Shown: positions 10,485 to 22,985 of the stretch, one piece after another
Layout: each line of letters starts with the position of its first letter
Position numbering within the stretch: the stretch's first letter is position 1
Assembly (NCBI GenBank): GCA_049999725.1
Contig: JBNGIS010032386.1
Location: 1-34,657, forward strand
Direction of reading: 5' to 3'
Length of the DNA: 34,657 nucleotides
From: Haplomitrium mnioides
Lineage: Eukaryota > Marchantiophyta > Haplomitriopsida > Calobryales
Made by a program: the position numbers and the translations under genes
Notes under the pieces: model-generated
The model's input: the letters and a program-made list of their open reading frames with translations, nothing else
What the model was told of the DNA's origin: nothing
Database searches by the model: none

Positions 10485-11822
10485 GATATGCATGCCTCTA
10501 ACATATACTTACTCTAACTAACATATCTCTATAGCTTCTAATATATCTCCATATCTTCAAACATATCTAGACTCTTATTAATCTATGTGCGTGCTTCTAA
10601 CTTATAATAACTCTAATATCTTCTAATATGCACTTACTCTAGCTAACATATCTTCATATCCTCTAACATATCTAGAAACTTATCAACATATATGCATGCT
10701 TCTATCATATATTGACACTAGCTAACGTATTTCTATAACTTCTAGCATATCTCCAAAGATTTTGACATATCTAAACTCTTATTTACATATATCCATGCTA
10801 TAACTTCTAGCATATCTCCAAAGATTTTGACATATCTAGACTCTTATTTACATATATCCATGCTTCTAACATATATTGACTCTAAATAACATAACTCTAT
10901 TACTTCTAGCATAGCTTATATGTCTTCTAACATATTAGACTCTTACTAATATATATGCATGCTTCTAATGTATACTCACTCTAGCTAAACATATCTCCAT
11001 ATCTTATAGCATATCTAAACTCTTATTCACATTTATATACTTCTATCATATAATCATTCTAACTAATATAGCTCTATATCTTCTAACATATAGACTCTTA
11101 TTAACATATATGCATACTTCTATTATATACTGACTCTATCTAACATATCTCTATAGCTTCTAACAAAGCTCCATATCTAGACTCTTATTGAGAGATTTGC
11201 ATGCTTATGACATATACTTACTCTAGCTAACATTTTTGTAGAGCTTCTAATATAGCTCTATATCTTCTAACATATCTAAACTCTTATCAACACATATGCA
11301 TACCTCTAATATGTACTCACTCTAGCCAATATATCTTTATAGCTTCTAACAAATCTAGACTCTAATTAAGACATATGCATGCTTAACAACTCTTACTAAC
11401 AAATATTTATAGCTTTTAGCATATTTTCACAACTTGGAAACATATATAGACTCTAACTAATATATCTCTATAACTTCTAACATAGCTCTATATCTTCTAA
11501 GAAATCTAGACTCTTATATATATGTTTCTAACACATACATACTCCAACTACTATACCTCTATAGCTTCTAACATAGCTCCATATCTTCTAACATAGTAGA
11601 TTCTAATTAACATATACTCACTCTTACTAACATATCTCAATATCTTCTAGAGTATCTAGACTCTTATTAACATACATGCATGCATGTTTCTAGCATATAT
11701 TGACTCTAACTAACATATCTATTTAGCTTCTAGTACATCTATATAGCTTCTAACATATATAGACTCTTATCAACAAATATGTATGCTTCTAATATATAGT
11801 CATTCCAACTAGCATATCTATT
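10485..11822. repeat. Satellite block A (about 99-bp unit of five sub-repeats)
   Basis: A degenerate pyrimidine-rich tandem array. Sub-repeats of about 20 bp mostly begin ACATAT. In recurring order they are ACATATCTCTATAGC, ACATAGCTCCATATC, ACATATCTAGACTC, ACATATATGCATGC and ACATATACTCACTC. Individual units vary, for example 87 bp between the GACTCTTA landmarks at 11093 and 11180. No coding content. Confidence 0.85.
10735..10864. repeat. Recent 65-bp tandem duplication inside satellite A
   Basis: 10735-10799 and 10800-10864 are identical except for one A/G difference near the middle, far closer than neighbouring satellite units. This marks a recent duplication whose length is not a multiple of the sub-repeat. 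Confidence 0.85.
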
Positions 11823-11885
11823 CTGAGCATAGATTGTATTATTTGCCTGGAAGATTATCAAGCAAATAATACAATCTATGTTGAG
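11823..11885. other. Hairpin: perfect 19-bp inverted repeat
   Basis: CATAGATTGTATTATTTGC at 11828-11846 is exactly complementary to 11862-11880, leaving a 15-base loop. With wobble and flanking pairs the stem extends to about 23 bp between 11823 and 11885. It sits at the junction between satellite A and unrelated DNA. It could be a small-RNA fold-back, a transposon terminus or a rearrangement scar; the sequence does not decide. Confidence 0.7.
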
Positions 11886-14875
11886 TCTCACTTAGGATAG
11901 AAATGAAACTCACATTGAACTGCCAAACACCCACACAAAACAAAATTGCAGCATAGCTGAATAGAAGTGGGCAAGGACCACATCCATTTTTCCATGATTG
12001 ATCTTCTCTTCCAAGATCCTTAATTACCCAATCTTCTCACAAACAGACTCAAAAATATACAGCCCTGGCTTGATCAAATTTTTGAGATAGATCACCTTTT
12101 CTTGGCTAGGATCTATACAATACAAACAAAAAAAATCTAACTATTGACACACATACACACATCTGCCACAACAGACTTTACCTCCCAGCCAGATCTATAG
12201 AGCCACCAGTCTTCATAACTCTGCCCATCCCTGATTTGGCAAAGATTTGTTTGTACTTCCTTCCATAACTCAACACCTGGTATCTCTTTGTTCACACACA
12301 TCTCCATCGTGCATTAAAAATTCAGAATCCACTCTCATGCAACACAAGGGCCTTATATTACTATTTTCAGGCCAAGTTGCCCTATTCTCATATCAACCCA
12401 TGAACTACTCTACTCTGAATAGGTCAGAACTATACCTCCACTCAAACTGAGCATTCTTTGTCGACACTTGAATACAAGGCCTGATTTCTTGTAGTCCCAT
12501 ATAGAGGAAATCCACTTCTCCAAGTTAGATTACAGTCTCCACTTGTTCTTCAGCCAGGATATACTCCTTGCTTACCTCAATGCAGCACCAGGTTGATGTA
12601 TTCCCTTCATCCCAGGGTGTACTCCCACTACAGGCTTTGAACATATATGCTCTTTGAGCTTCATTTCAAGATACTCAGACATTTGACCTCCCATCCAATA
12701 AACTTTGATCTGGCTTCTCAGATCAAGAAAATGTTTCCTCCCTTTTTATCTTAGAACTGAACAGTAGCTGCCATGCCCACCAATAGAGATCACAGATATG
12801 CCCTTGTCCTTATTCCAAAGCTATCCATCCTTCTCTTCAAACAGAGGTGACCAAGGCTTCAATTATAGAAAATCCATGGGTTGGTAGGAATTACCATCAT
12901 CCATAGGGGTAGCCGCACATGGACAAGGATAAAGTAAATTCAAGGACACTTGCTCTCCAACATCAGCAACCAACCATACTCAACTGAACAATAAATAAAA
13001 AAGAAATCAGCCTCAAGAGTTTCTTCAAGTCAACCCAGGCCCTATAACCATCTTGTATTGTCTCTTCAATATGCCATGCATTAGCAGCCTTAAATAAGGA
13101 AATTTTCAGAACCCAGTAGGCTATATGCCACCTGGCCAAAACTTGGATTCACTAATGCAAACTCTGCAATGGTTCCATCAGGTTTTTTGCAGAAATTCCA
13201 GCTCATGCCTGGGTTTCTATAGTTATGGAAGCAAAACATGCAACCTGGTCTTAAATAACATGTCACTCTTGCTGCACCACTTTTGCTTCTGGTATCCCCA
13301 ATCATATTACTCAAAAGCCTCTCCTTCAATTTGACCATCAATAATTTTAGTCCGTTCTAAGTCTTGCCCCAACTAGACCTCCCTCCAGACATGTCCACCC
13401 AACCTCTAGGCACTTCTCAGTCTCCAGAATTTGCACAACTGCACTACTTTGCTCAAACAATCGATGCAATGTCATACAATGCTCGAAGAAAACTCACACT
13501 CATGAATTTCTTTTAGCATGTAGCTATGTTCTTATGAAATGACAGCAACATGCAATGCTGCCCTATTTAAATGACATGGCTGCTGCACTACTTCCAGCAC
13601 TGCCTCACATCCATCTAAGAATCAGGAGGACTATACTCTCCTCATCAGATGTTTGTAATCCATCAAGTAGCCCTCTCCCTGAAGTGAACTTCTGCCCATG
13701 AAAAAAACCCTCCAAGGCTGCTCAACATCTGAGCACAAAAAAACCTTGCAAGGCTGCTCTCTTGCTCGACCATAGTACCAATACTCCATGCCCACAACGA
13801 AGGCTTCCTACTTCACGAAATTCCTACTCACCCAAAACAAAGACCATGCCCATGACAATTTTTCCCACAGCCTTGCTAAGCTGCCTTGCAATGCTCGAGA
13901 CAATGGATGAGGTTTGAGCTGCCTTGTGGAATGCCTCTCACACTCTCTCCTCCTTGAACGTACTACCTTGCTCAACATTGAACAGATCTCCTTGCCTTTT
14001 TCTTTGTTCAAATTCACACCCAGATTTCTGCTCTACATTGAGGTTCTATTACCCCTTGATTGAATTGCTTGTTGAGAAGGGTGCCTCAAAACCCTCGAGC
14101 TCCTTGTGCTTGGCTGATATATGTGCAGCTTTGCTCCTCAACAAATCACTCCTCGTAGGTCTGTGAGTCAAAAGTGACAGCCATTGATAGTCAAATGTCT
14201 ATTGTCTCCTCTTTAGTCATTGAGCTCTCAATCTGGAGAGGTCCGGTCAATTCTCATACTCCTCAATCCAAAGAAACAACATACTTGATGATTTTTCAGT
14301 AGGCTTTTGTAGCTCAAAAAGGGGTTACTCTGCACCTTGCACACAAACTAATACCCTACTTTTGACAGATTTGCGAGGCAAATATTTATCTTCTATCAAC
14401 CTTCCTCCCCTCCAGCTCCACTTCACATCATTTGCATCTCTAACTCACCCTTTTTTTATTTTAGTTTTTTTCTTACCACTTGCATGAGGTCATGCTGAAT
14501 TCTCCACCATCTAGATTCCTTGGATTTCACTTTGAATTTCTTCATGGTTTCACTAAGGCATCACCACCCTTGTTCAATCTCTAGTTCCCAACCTTGGTTA
14601 TCATACTTGCAGACACTAATGCAAATCCAGCACAACCACCTCTCATTATTCCCTCCAAACACATTTTTTCATCCTAATCAAGATAACTCTCTTTCCTCCA
14701 TCACAAGAGAGAGAAAGAGAACAAGAGTTTCTAGGGGTGAGAGAGAGCGCCGCTACTCCACTCAGCTATCTACCACTATAGTGTGGTGTACTACAGGAAA
14801 CTATTTTCCCTCCAAGGAAAAACCCACTTGTTAGCTTCCTTTCTATAATTTCTAATTCTCTCAACGTGAACATCC
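11886..14875. other. Unassigned pyrimidine-rich region
   Basis: About 3 kb, C/T-rich on the + strand and unlike the satellite. The longest frames (about 80-105 codons) show no motif I recognise. A GA-rich run lies at 14705-14750. The strand asymmetry resembles non-coding internal DNA of a large retroelement read on the minus strand, but I found no terminal repeats, so no call is made. Confidence 0.4.
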
Positions 14876-15029
14876 TTTTTTTTTAAATTTTTACCCAAAG
14901 CAAACAACTTTGTTTACTTTCAAACATCAAAGGTACAACCACAGCCAACAATCAGGCTGAGCGGCAAAACCATCAACCATTCAATCCCTTTCAGGATCTA
15001 GCATGGTAAACCAAAGTAACACTATACCC
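14876..15029 (-). other. LINE 3' UTR and poly(A) tail
   Basis: Read on the minus strand, it follows the ORF2 stop with a conserved segment containing CCTGAAAGGGATTGA and GCCGCTCAGCCTGATTG and ends in an A-rich tail. The 32982-33111 fragment shares these words, which marks them as the recognition end used in target-primed reverse transcription. Confidence 0.8.
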
Positions 15030-18000
15030 TCAATTCAGATTACTACTAACATTCAAATTCCAATGAACACTATCTTCATCACGTATATAGAGAAAGGACT
15101 TGGCGCCCTAAGTTCTGTCAAAGGTTTCAAGAATGTTTTCTCGTTTCTCTTCATTATAATCCTTCATCCAATCTCTAGAGTTATCACGCCAAGCTTTCTT
15201 TCTATACTCAACCAGTCTCATCCTGATTTTCTTTTTCAAGTAATACATATCCATGTGTGACTTCTCAAAAACTGTAGCGTTTCTAGAAAGCTATATGGAG
15301 TAAAGTACTATCCCTGTTAGTAAGGACCAGATCTCTTGAGCTACGACCAGTGCTTTTGGTATTCTGTCGCATGAGATGCAATGCTGCCAGGTTGGCTTCC
15401 ACCTTTTGGTATTCTCCCAAATAGAGAACACTAATCTGTTAATGATATTCTCTGCCCATTTCTAGATAGTGTTGATCCTAAGACAAATCCAGAAACAATG
15501 AATGAGATCCTCCTATAAATCCTCCTTGTAGCAGACATAACTTGCATCAATCTCAAAGTGAGGCTTATCTGTCTTTTTCCTTAAGCTCTCGACTTGCACA
15601 CCTCTTTGGACAATAAGCCACATTAACGTTGCCTCTTTGGCTATTCTACTTCCATCTCATATATCAGTCCATCTAGAGGAGTATGTAGAGTTGATCGAAT
15701 CATGTGCTTTCCAGCACTACAAAATCGGAATAATTGTAGATAGCCGATCCAAATGAGCCGACAGCCTTTCTTGGTGGATTATCTGTTGAGGGGGGAGCAA
15801 TCTTTCCATACCCACATTCCAAGGTCCCAATCTCCCTCTTTGATAATTGAGCCAAGTAATTTATACTCAGCACTTTGATCTTTGGTTATTGTACAAACTC
15901 TTATTTTCCTCATAATCACTCAAAGAAGAAGCTGGAGTCGAGATCCTTCTGCCAACATTGTAGACATTGGGGTGACAAAGAACCATGAGCATGAATGGGG
16001 TAGAGAAGAAGACTGAGTCATGGTTCCCGCCTTGAGATTAGTATTAGCACTCCACAAGGATATTGCGACCAGGTGTGTCTCCAAGTCAGATGTGAAAAAC
16101 TCCGATCCAGTCTCCTTTTATTATGTGGCCTGGCCCCTCAAGTAGGAATGAAACCCACTTGTCAAGGATCTTAGATATCAGGTCATACCATATCCACTCA
16201 TGCCTTTTGTGACTCTGGTATCGTTCTTGCACCTTTGCCCAATCAAGGAACTCATATGTTTGATGATTCCATAGGTCCCTAATCACCTTGATCCTTTCCC
16301 GAGACCATCTCAAGGCTGGTCAGCTCTTGTTTTCCGCCAGCAGTGAATTATCTCCCAATTTATTTCACCATATGTTTATGCTCACCACCTCTTCAAAAGA
16401 CTCATGAGGCTTTTATTTGATGCATCTTTTGAGTATGGACCAAGCCTGCACTATCTCCTTCTATAGCTGAGAGGTAAGCCAACATGAGGATCTACAGTCA
16501 GCTACTGTCCACAATAGGGAGTGACCCCAACCTAGTTTACCAAGTGGTCTAGCTTGGTTGGCTCTATACATTAAGAACATTCTGCATGTAGAGTCACCTG
16601 GCAGAACAGTCTTCATAATCCACTTTCCCAACAGGGCTTGAGTCTGCGCATATATTTCTATCAATCCTAATCCCCCTTCTTTCTTTCTCTTCACACATGT
16701 TTCTCATGCCACTCGAGCTCTGCATTTTTCCCCGTTTCCTAACCAGAGGAAGTTTCTCACCAGTTATTTGATTTCTTTAAGGGGGAGCTGCCCTCTACCC
16801 AACAAGAAACAAAGTATCAGATGGACCCCAAGAGGATTTGATTGGTGATTAATAGTCTTCTTGGCAGACTGACATATCTGTTGCACCAACACTTGAGCTT
16901 CGATCTGACTTTGTCCACCAAGAGGTTCTTAATTCCTTATAGACCACTTTGGAGGCCAAACAAAATACCAAGAAATTTCAGGGTTGCATCCTTTTCTACC
17001 CATCCTTAGCTACAACTAATGTTCCACCCTTGCAATCTATGTCGTGAATTGATCCAAATGGCACATGATTTTTCCCAATTGATATTCTGTCCAAAAGCCT
17101 TTGAGAAGATACCCAACACCTTTACTGCCTTTAGAAAGTTTTGTTCTTCTCCTACCAAGGATAGAAGGGTGTCATCTACATATTGGGAGAATAGATGGTG
17201 CCAACCCAATGGTATTAATAGATATCCTTTTTACTTGTTTGTTGAGCGTTGCGTTATTGAGAAGGTGTCCCAGTGCATCCACCATGATGAGATACAGAAA
17301 AGGAGCTAGAAGGCAACCTTGACAAACCGATCGATGGATAGGGATGGAGCGGGAGAGTATAACATTAATGTTGATTGCAAAAGTGGCATTTGTTGTTGTC
17401 ACCTTCATGAAGCCAATGAGCTTTTGACTAAATCCCATGGCCTCTAATACTTTGAACAAGAACTCCCAATCCACTGGGTCATAAGCTTTCTCGAAGTCTA
17501 CTTTCAGAAAAACACAATCTTGTCTTGATGATAGAGCCCAATCCTTGGTTTCAACTGTAGAAATCACATTGTCAATGATGTATCTATTCGTCAAAAAGGC
17601 TGATTGCTCTATATTAATTATCCATGTTAGAACTTTATGCAATCTAATGGAAATCCCTTTGGCAAAGACCTTGTATGAGGTATTCAAAAGGGAGATGGGT
17701 CTCCGATTGGAGACTAGAGTCTTTATTGCCACCCTTATCAATCAAGGATATTGTCCCTTTGTTGAGCTCAACAATAAACCATTGTCATCTAACAACTTCC
17801 GAGATCATGGCTGCGTAATATTTTGCAATTCACTTCCAACAACATTTGTAGAATTTGCAAAGAAGACCATATGGTCTTGGGGACTTAAGCCCTCCCATGC
17901 TAGCCAAGGCCTTCATGTACTGAGTGTCTCTTCTTGGGCCATAGCTCTAAGCGGATCATCTGCCTTGCGGCTAAAAATAGTGGACAAATAGTCTACAAAC

Positions 18001-19250
18001 CTCTTTTCTTTCTCGTTCCATTTAACAAGTTCTTCTTGTGCAGGCCCTTTCAATTCTACTATCTCAGCTAAAGCTTTCCGTTCTTGGTGGGAGTTGAAAA
18101 AGAACTTTTTCATTTTATCCCCTTCTTCAAACCACTTGGCACTTGAGCGAATCCTAGCTCCTTTGAGTCTTTAATCTTCAAAGAACTCCAAAGCTATCAT
18201 ATGTCTATCTAGCTCCTCTTGGAGAAGATTGTTGTTTTGGTCTTCCTCAATCTAAGCTCTAAGAGTAGTTACTTTGCCTCTAAGCATCACTTCTTCTGCT
18301 CTCCTCAAGTAGGCTTTTTTAAACCCAAATTCTCTCAGCTATTTAGTGATTATGTTAACTGCCTTATGCCACCATTCTGACTACCCATCGGCTCCTTTGG
18401 TTAGTTTTGGTATAGGCCCCCAAAGTTTCTCCAACTTAGTGACTACTGAGGGATCTTCAAGGTGGGAGACATTGAGCCTGAAAAAACTAGTTTTGAGAGC
18501 TGAGCGACCCTTGAATATTGACGTTATGGATATTGGTAGATGGTCAGAGCATGACAAGCCCTTCACATTGATGACCTTGGCCCTATAGGATTGATGCAAG
18601 AGACCTGTTGGGATGTAGAGTCTATCCAGTCTTGCAAGTATTCGCCCTCTTAGTTGATTGCTCCATGAGAACCTCAATGCACTCGGTGTTGCTTGGAATG
18701 GGTCTACTATTCTCATGATAGCTAATAGATCATTCAAAGCTTGGAGTTCTAGTCCACCCAAATTGTGGCCATTGCCACCCCTTCGGTCCTCTCGATGTTC
18801 TACCATGTTATAATCGCCTTTCATGATCCAATTCTTATCTTGAGGAAGTGAATGTAGGAGCTGAGTCCACATCCTCCGCCTATCACTTGCAAAGTTAGGA
18901 GCGTAGATGTTGAACACACCAAGTTTCCCTCCTAGCAAGCCATCCAAATCTATCCACAAAGCATGACCATTGCATAGAGTGTAGTTCCCTTTGTAGAATG
19001 GAGCCAACTTAGCTTATATACCATTGCCCACTCCACCCTTGGATCCCTTTGCTTCTTTAGACTGAGTCTCTCCACAAGGCCAAAGCAGTTTCAACAAGAA
19101 CCTACCTCTAGGTCCACTCAACTTATGTTCTTGAATAAAAAGGACATTGATGCACAACTTGAATTTTCTAATGAAATCGGTAATAACCTCCCTCTTTCAT
19201 TTGTCCTTACCAATCTCTCTGACATTGTAGCTAAGGAATTGGATCTTCAT
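15030..19250 (-). pseudogene. LINE ORF2 relic: endonuclease and reverse transcriptase
   Basis: About 1,400 codons, a normal L1 ORF2 length. The start ATG (19250) opens MKIQFLSYNVREIG. The apurinic-type endonuclease shows FIQEHKL, WIMKGDYNMVEHRED, FSWSNQLRGRILARLDR and SDHLPI (19150-18530). The reverse transcriptase shows SNRRPISLLNTSYKVFAKG, the catalytic Asp in VDFEKAYDPVDWEFL, CQGCLLAPFLYLI and the box YVDD (about 17180; FADD is usual in plant L1). The C-terminal part has KKEGGLGLIEIYAQTQALL (about 16680) and a zinc-binding-like segment ending RNATVFEK (about 15270). Frameshifts near 17200 and elsewhere, a TGA near 19200 and TAG codons (one at 15108-15110) inactivate it. Plus-strand open frames here are antisense shadows. 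Confidence 0.92.
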
Positions 19251-20973
19251 GGAGAACAAGATAGAGGGTTAACTATCAAATCTTCCTTACCAAGAATGTC
19301 TTTTAGCACATTGATGCTTGAACGACCCAAGATCGAAGAATTCTGAGGTTCCAGATCCATGACGCAAAGGGTGGCAACTTGAAGAGTAGTTGGGGGCGGA
19401 GACTTGCCTGCTTGAATATGTTGTGCAAGAGGAGTAGAAGTAGCTACTTCGTTGGTACTTGACACATGTGGTGGTCTACTCATGATGTTCTATCTTTAAG
19501 AAGGCCTCTCCATCAATTTCTCTTTGTTTCGGAGGGTGGGCTTGTGAGTCATGAGGAGCAAAGAAAGGGCTCTTCTAGTGTAATGGTGTGTCACCTTCCT
19601 CCATTCTCCATCCGATTCTGATGTAGGGGAAATAAAGTGCTCTACACAGATGGAAGAAATGAGAGGAGCATCAGATGGTAAACTAGAGCTGTCCTCCACT
19701 AGGCTTCATGTCTATCCCTTGGATGGGATATCCGACGGGAGAAAAGGAGGGGGACTATTGCAACTGGCATCTTCTTCAAGATTGGAGGATTGTATCTATT
19801 GCAATTTTAGGCAGGCATCCTTCTCATGATACTTGACTTTCCTCCATGGTGCTCTATACATCTTGAGGCTTATCCTAGGGGTAGTACTGATGGAGGCTTC
19901 ATCAGAGAGGGAGATGTTGGGGTTGAAGTCATAGGCCAGTCCTTGATAGCCCTGGAGGGGCCTCCATCCCTTCTTGCTGGAGAGGCACTCAAGGTGGCTT
20001 GGGTTGTCATGATCATCTTAGCTTTCTCTTTGTTTCTAAGGATATCTCCCTTTCCTCGCTTGGACCAGATGGGGATGTGGCCTAAGGGATAGTCTTTGCT
20101 AAAGTGGTTGAGGTTGTGACATCCAAGACATCTTAGAGGGATGCCATCATATTCCACTTCTGGGAGGAGTTGCTTGCCCCTAAGCCCTTTGAGCTCAATA
20201 GTCGTCAGCACTCCTTCAAATGTGTCTAGCTCCATGCAAAAATTGACATGCATTTCTCTCTCGAAAAGGGGAATAGCCACCACCTTGCCAAAACTCTCTG
20301 GCACCCTCAAAATCTGATTGCAGAATTCCTTTGGGAAGAAAATGAGGGTGATCCATTTAGGAGCTGCTCTCTTTGCTTCTAAGATAGGATCAAATAAAGG
20401 TCCCTAGTCCTAAATGGAGCACATCTTTTTCTTCAAGAGGAACGGTCTCCTAGCTAGAAGTTTCAACTTGGATTGCTCACTTAGGGTTTTGATCAAGAAG
20501 AAGCCTTTACCGAGAGTTCTCAAAATTGAGGCTAAGATGTTGAGAGCTCGACAAATTTTGTTCAACCATTCTTCAAGCTCCTTCAGCCCTAGAAAGAAAC
20601 CCCAAAACCTACCAACCAGGAGAGACTTGCTCATCTCTTGAGAGGTAGCTTTTGTCAAATCGTCATCAAACTCGATGTCTCGATTTAGAAGAGTTTTTAA
20701 CCATCTTGATGGTCCTAGTTGGGAAGCAAGACTAGTCACACTCTGAGGGTTTCCAGTTCTCTCCGCCACATCTACACCAGAAGGAGATCTTTTCTCCCAA
20801 GCTCTTGAAGTGGCTATAACAAAAGGACAAAAGAGAGGTTTGATACCAAAGCCAATGCTAGTGTCAACACACTGCCCTTCCATTCTCAAATGAGAACTGT
20901 CTTCAATTGCCTACCATTGGACAGCCTTACCCCTATGTATCCACCGCTCGCCTCCTTTTTCCACACCCTCCAT
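19247..20973 (-). pseudogene. LINE ORF1 relic: RNA-binding protein with zinc knuckle
   Basis: About 575 codons from the ATG at 20973 (MEGVEKGGERW), overlapping the ORF2 start by a few bases. The N-terminal half resembles the DUF4283 domain of plant L1 ORF1 proteins (LLVGRFWGFFLGLKELEEW, then LGKGFFLI and GPLFDPILEA). A zinc knuckle follows near 20100: YDGIPLRC-LG-C-HNLN-H-FSKD-Y, where the last cysteine is tyrosine. The C-terminal region contains DGEWRKVTHHYTRR, usual for the family. Interruptions include a TAG near 20915 and TAGs at 20410-20412 and 20404-20406, plus frameshifts. The protein would coat element RNA and act as a chaperone. DUF4283 assignment is from memory of the motif pattern. 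Confidence 0.8.
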
Positions 20974-20974
20974 A

Positions 20975-21007
20975 CTTATATTTATATTTATATTTATATT
21001 TTATTTT
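20975..21007. repeat. ATTTAT microsatellite
   Basis: About four units of a TTATAT hexamer directly upstream of LINE ORF1. It may lie in the LINE 5' UTR or mark its 5' junction. Confidence 0.7.
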
Positions 21008-22464
21008 TGACTCAATTCTCCTATGACACCTAACCTTAGCTTCTCACCCGCATCGCGTCCCACCCCTTTGCCTTCTTCTTTCTATTACTTCCTTCTACTT
21101 AGCCCTTTCCAAATGTTTTCTTTCTCTCTTAATATCAACGTCGGTCATTTCTTGAGGGATAATATTATATTCAGCTTGAGGATCCTCAATTATTCTTCAC
21201 TCATGTTCAATTTTGAAAGATGAAATTCACCCCTCCAAGTTTATGGATGGTGCTTCGAATGCCAACCTTAACTAGTGCTTGTATGCCCATAATTTGATGG
21301 AAAGTAAGAACGATTTTCTATGTGAAGAGCTGAAGACGCTGGCATTCAGAGAAAGAAGCACAAACCATGTTCATAGATGAAGACCCAAAATTGTGATATG
21401 CAATAGAATGGACGCCTCCATCTAAATTCACTATATGCAAAATCGTATTTGCAGTGCTATATAATACCGACACTCAAACCGCGAATATCAGAATGAGAAG
21501 AAAAAAGAGGGTTGCGGGATGAATGCTCGATGTTGCGATATGCTAAATATGGATGCAAACGGGGATCACAAATAATGGTGGCGTATGTACATGTTTCTGA
21601 TGATCAATGAATGACCTTCTCACTGCCCACAACTCACGGGCGACCTTCTCTCCTCCATATCGTTTCTAACCAATGAACCTCATTTTCGACGGGCGAGAGC
21701 CTCACGTATTTTTCTCCCTCACCTTCTCACTGTGCACAACTGATGAGTAGCACAACGTCGGGACACACCACATAGACTAACACGACTTTTTCTTTCTTTC
21801 TCAAAGAGTTCTAGCTCAAAATCTAAACAACGATATCAAAATACTCGTTGTTGACAGACAAAATCCATCACACGCTTCATAATCTTCATAACATAGGTAA
21901 AAATCACCCTCCTTCATCTTGCTGCAACCAAGAAGGTTCTCAATCATAGTGCCTCTACTCCTTGCTGCGAGTTACGTCTCTCTCCATCCAACCTAAACAT
22001 CCTCTTTTAAGTGGCTCTTTTTAATTTTTTGATATGGAGCAATGTTTGGGGGTTGCTTGAGCTGAGTTGTTGCTTGCTTGCTGGTGTGTACATCTAAAAG
22101 TAGCAAAAAACTCACATAAACAACAAAACATAAGTTTCATAACACAAGTAGACTTAAAAATATACCAAAACCTTTCCCTTCACAAAACCCAAAATTTTCC
22201 AAGGGTGACATTTCATCATTTCTCTTCTTTCTACCTCGTGGTGGTGCTTACTTTCAGACAATGGCTATCGTGTTATGTTCTTTGATTGGCTTATCATGTG
22301 CGACTCAAATACAAAAGTTTAAATCCTACAACTAAATTTGATAACAAATACTTATTAACAATTATTAGATGGTAATGTGCCTTCTGACAACTATTGATGT
22401 CGATGTAGCTTTTTTTCAACTTTCTGCTTGTTGCATGTACCTTAATCTCCCATCCTCGACCATA
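21008..22464. other. Unassigned region between LINE and satellite
   Basis: No recognisable coding sequence. An imperfect direct repeat built on ACCTTCTCACTG and CACAACT occurs at 21613 and 21721. This may be the other side of the DNA into which the LINE inserted (compare 11886-14875), but I could not match the flanks. Confidence 0.4.
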
Positions 22465-22714
22465 ACAATCTTCTTACATAGCTCTATATCTTCTAGCATA
22501 ACTCAACTTTTATTAACATATATGCATGCTTTTAACATACACTAACTCTAACCAACATATCTTTATAGCTTCTAACATATATAAACTCTACCTAACATAT
22601 ATATATATATATATNNNNNNNNNNNNNNNNNNNNNNNNNNNNNNNNNNNNNNNNNNNNNNNNNNNNNNNNNNNNNNNNNNNNNNNNNNNNNNNNNNNNNN
22701 NNNNNNNNNNNNNN

Positions 22715-22755
<41 letters not shown>

Positions 22756-22985
22756 CTTCTATCATAGCTTTATGTCTTCTACCATATTTAGACTTTTATT
22801 AACATATATGCATGCTTCTTACATATGCTAACTCTAACTATCATATTTCTATAGCTTCTAACATAGCTCTCACATCTTCTAACATATCTACAACTCTTGT
22901 AACATATGTGCACACTTCTAATATAGACTCACTCTAACTTGCATATCTCCATATCTTCTGAGATATATAGACTTTTATTAACATA
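22465..22985. repeat. Satellite A, second block with TA run and assembly gap
   Basis: The same sub-repeats as 10485-11822 (CTATAGCTTCTAACATA, ACATATATGCATGC). A TA dinucleotide run of about 19 bases left and 40 bases right flanks 100 N. Confidence 0.85.
22615..22714. other. Assembly gap (100 N)
   Basis: Exactly 100 N, the usual placeholder for a gap of unknown size, inside a TA microsatellite. The true length of the block is unknown. Confidence 0.98.

Larger units (their letters stand above)
14876..20980 (-). mobile_element. L1-type LINE, nearly full length, inactivated
   Basis: A minus-strand non-LTR retrotransposon of about 6.1 kb. From its 5' end: ORF1 (20973 to 19247), ORF2 with endonuclease, reverse transcriptase and C-terminal zinc-binding region (19250 to 15030), a short 3' UTR and a poly(A) tail seen as the T-run at 14876-14884. 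The 3' UTR recurs as a truncated copy at 32982-33111, confirming the 3' boundary. The 5' boundary is set only by the first ORF1 ATG and nearby AT-rich repeats, and I could not find a target-site duplication. Stops and frameshifts in both ORFs show it is dead. Confidence 0.9.

Noticed and set aside
13090-13341. 83-codon minus-strand frame as a gene
   Set aside because: No motif, and surrounding frames are full of stops.
15003-15260. 85-codon plus-strand frame
   Set aside because: Antisense to the C-terminal end of LINE ORF2, whose minus-strand reading is continuous with the zinc-binding region.
17019-20641. Plus-strand open frames between 17 and 21 kb
   Set aside because: Antisense to LINE ORF1 and ORF2, which show clear endonuclease, reverse transcriptase and zinc-knuckle motifs on the minus strand.
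22526-22831. 101-codon frame across the N gap
   Set aside because: It runs through 100 N and a TA run; the sequence is unknown.
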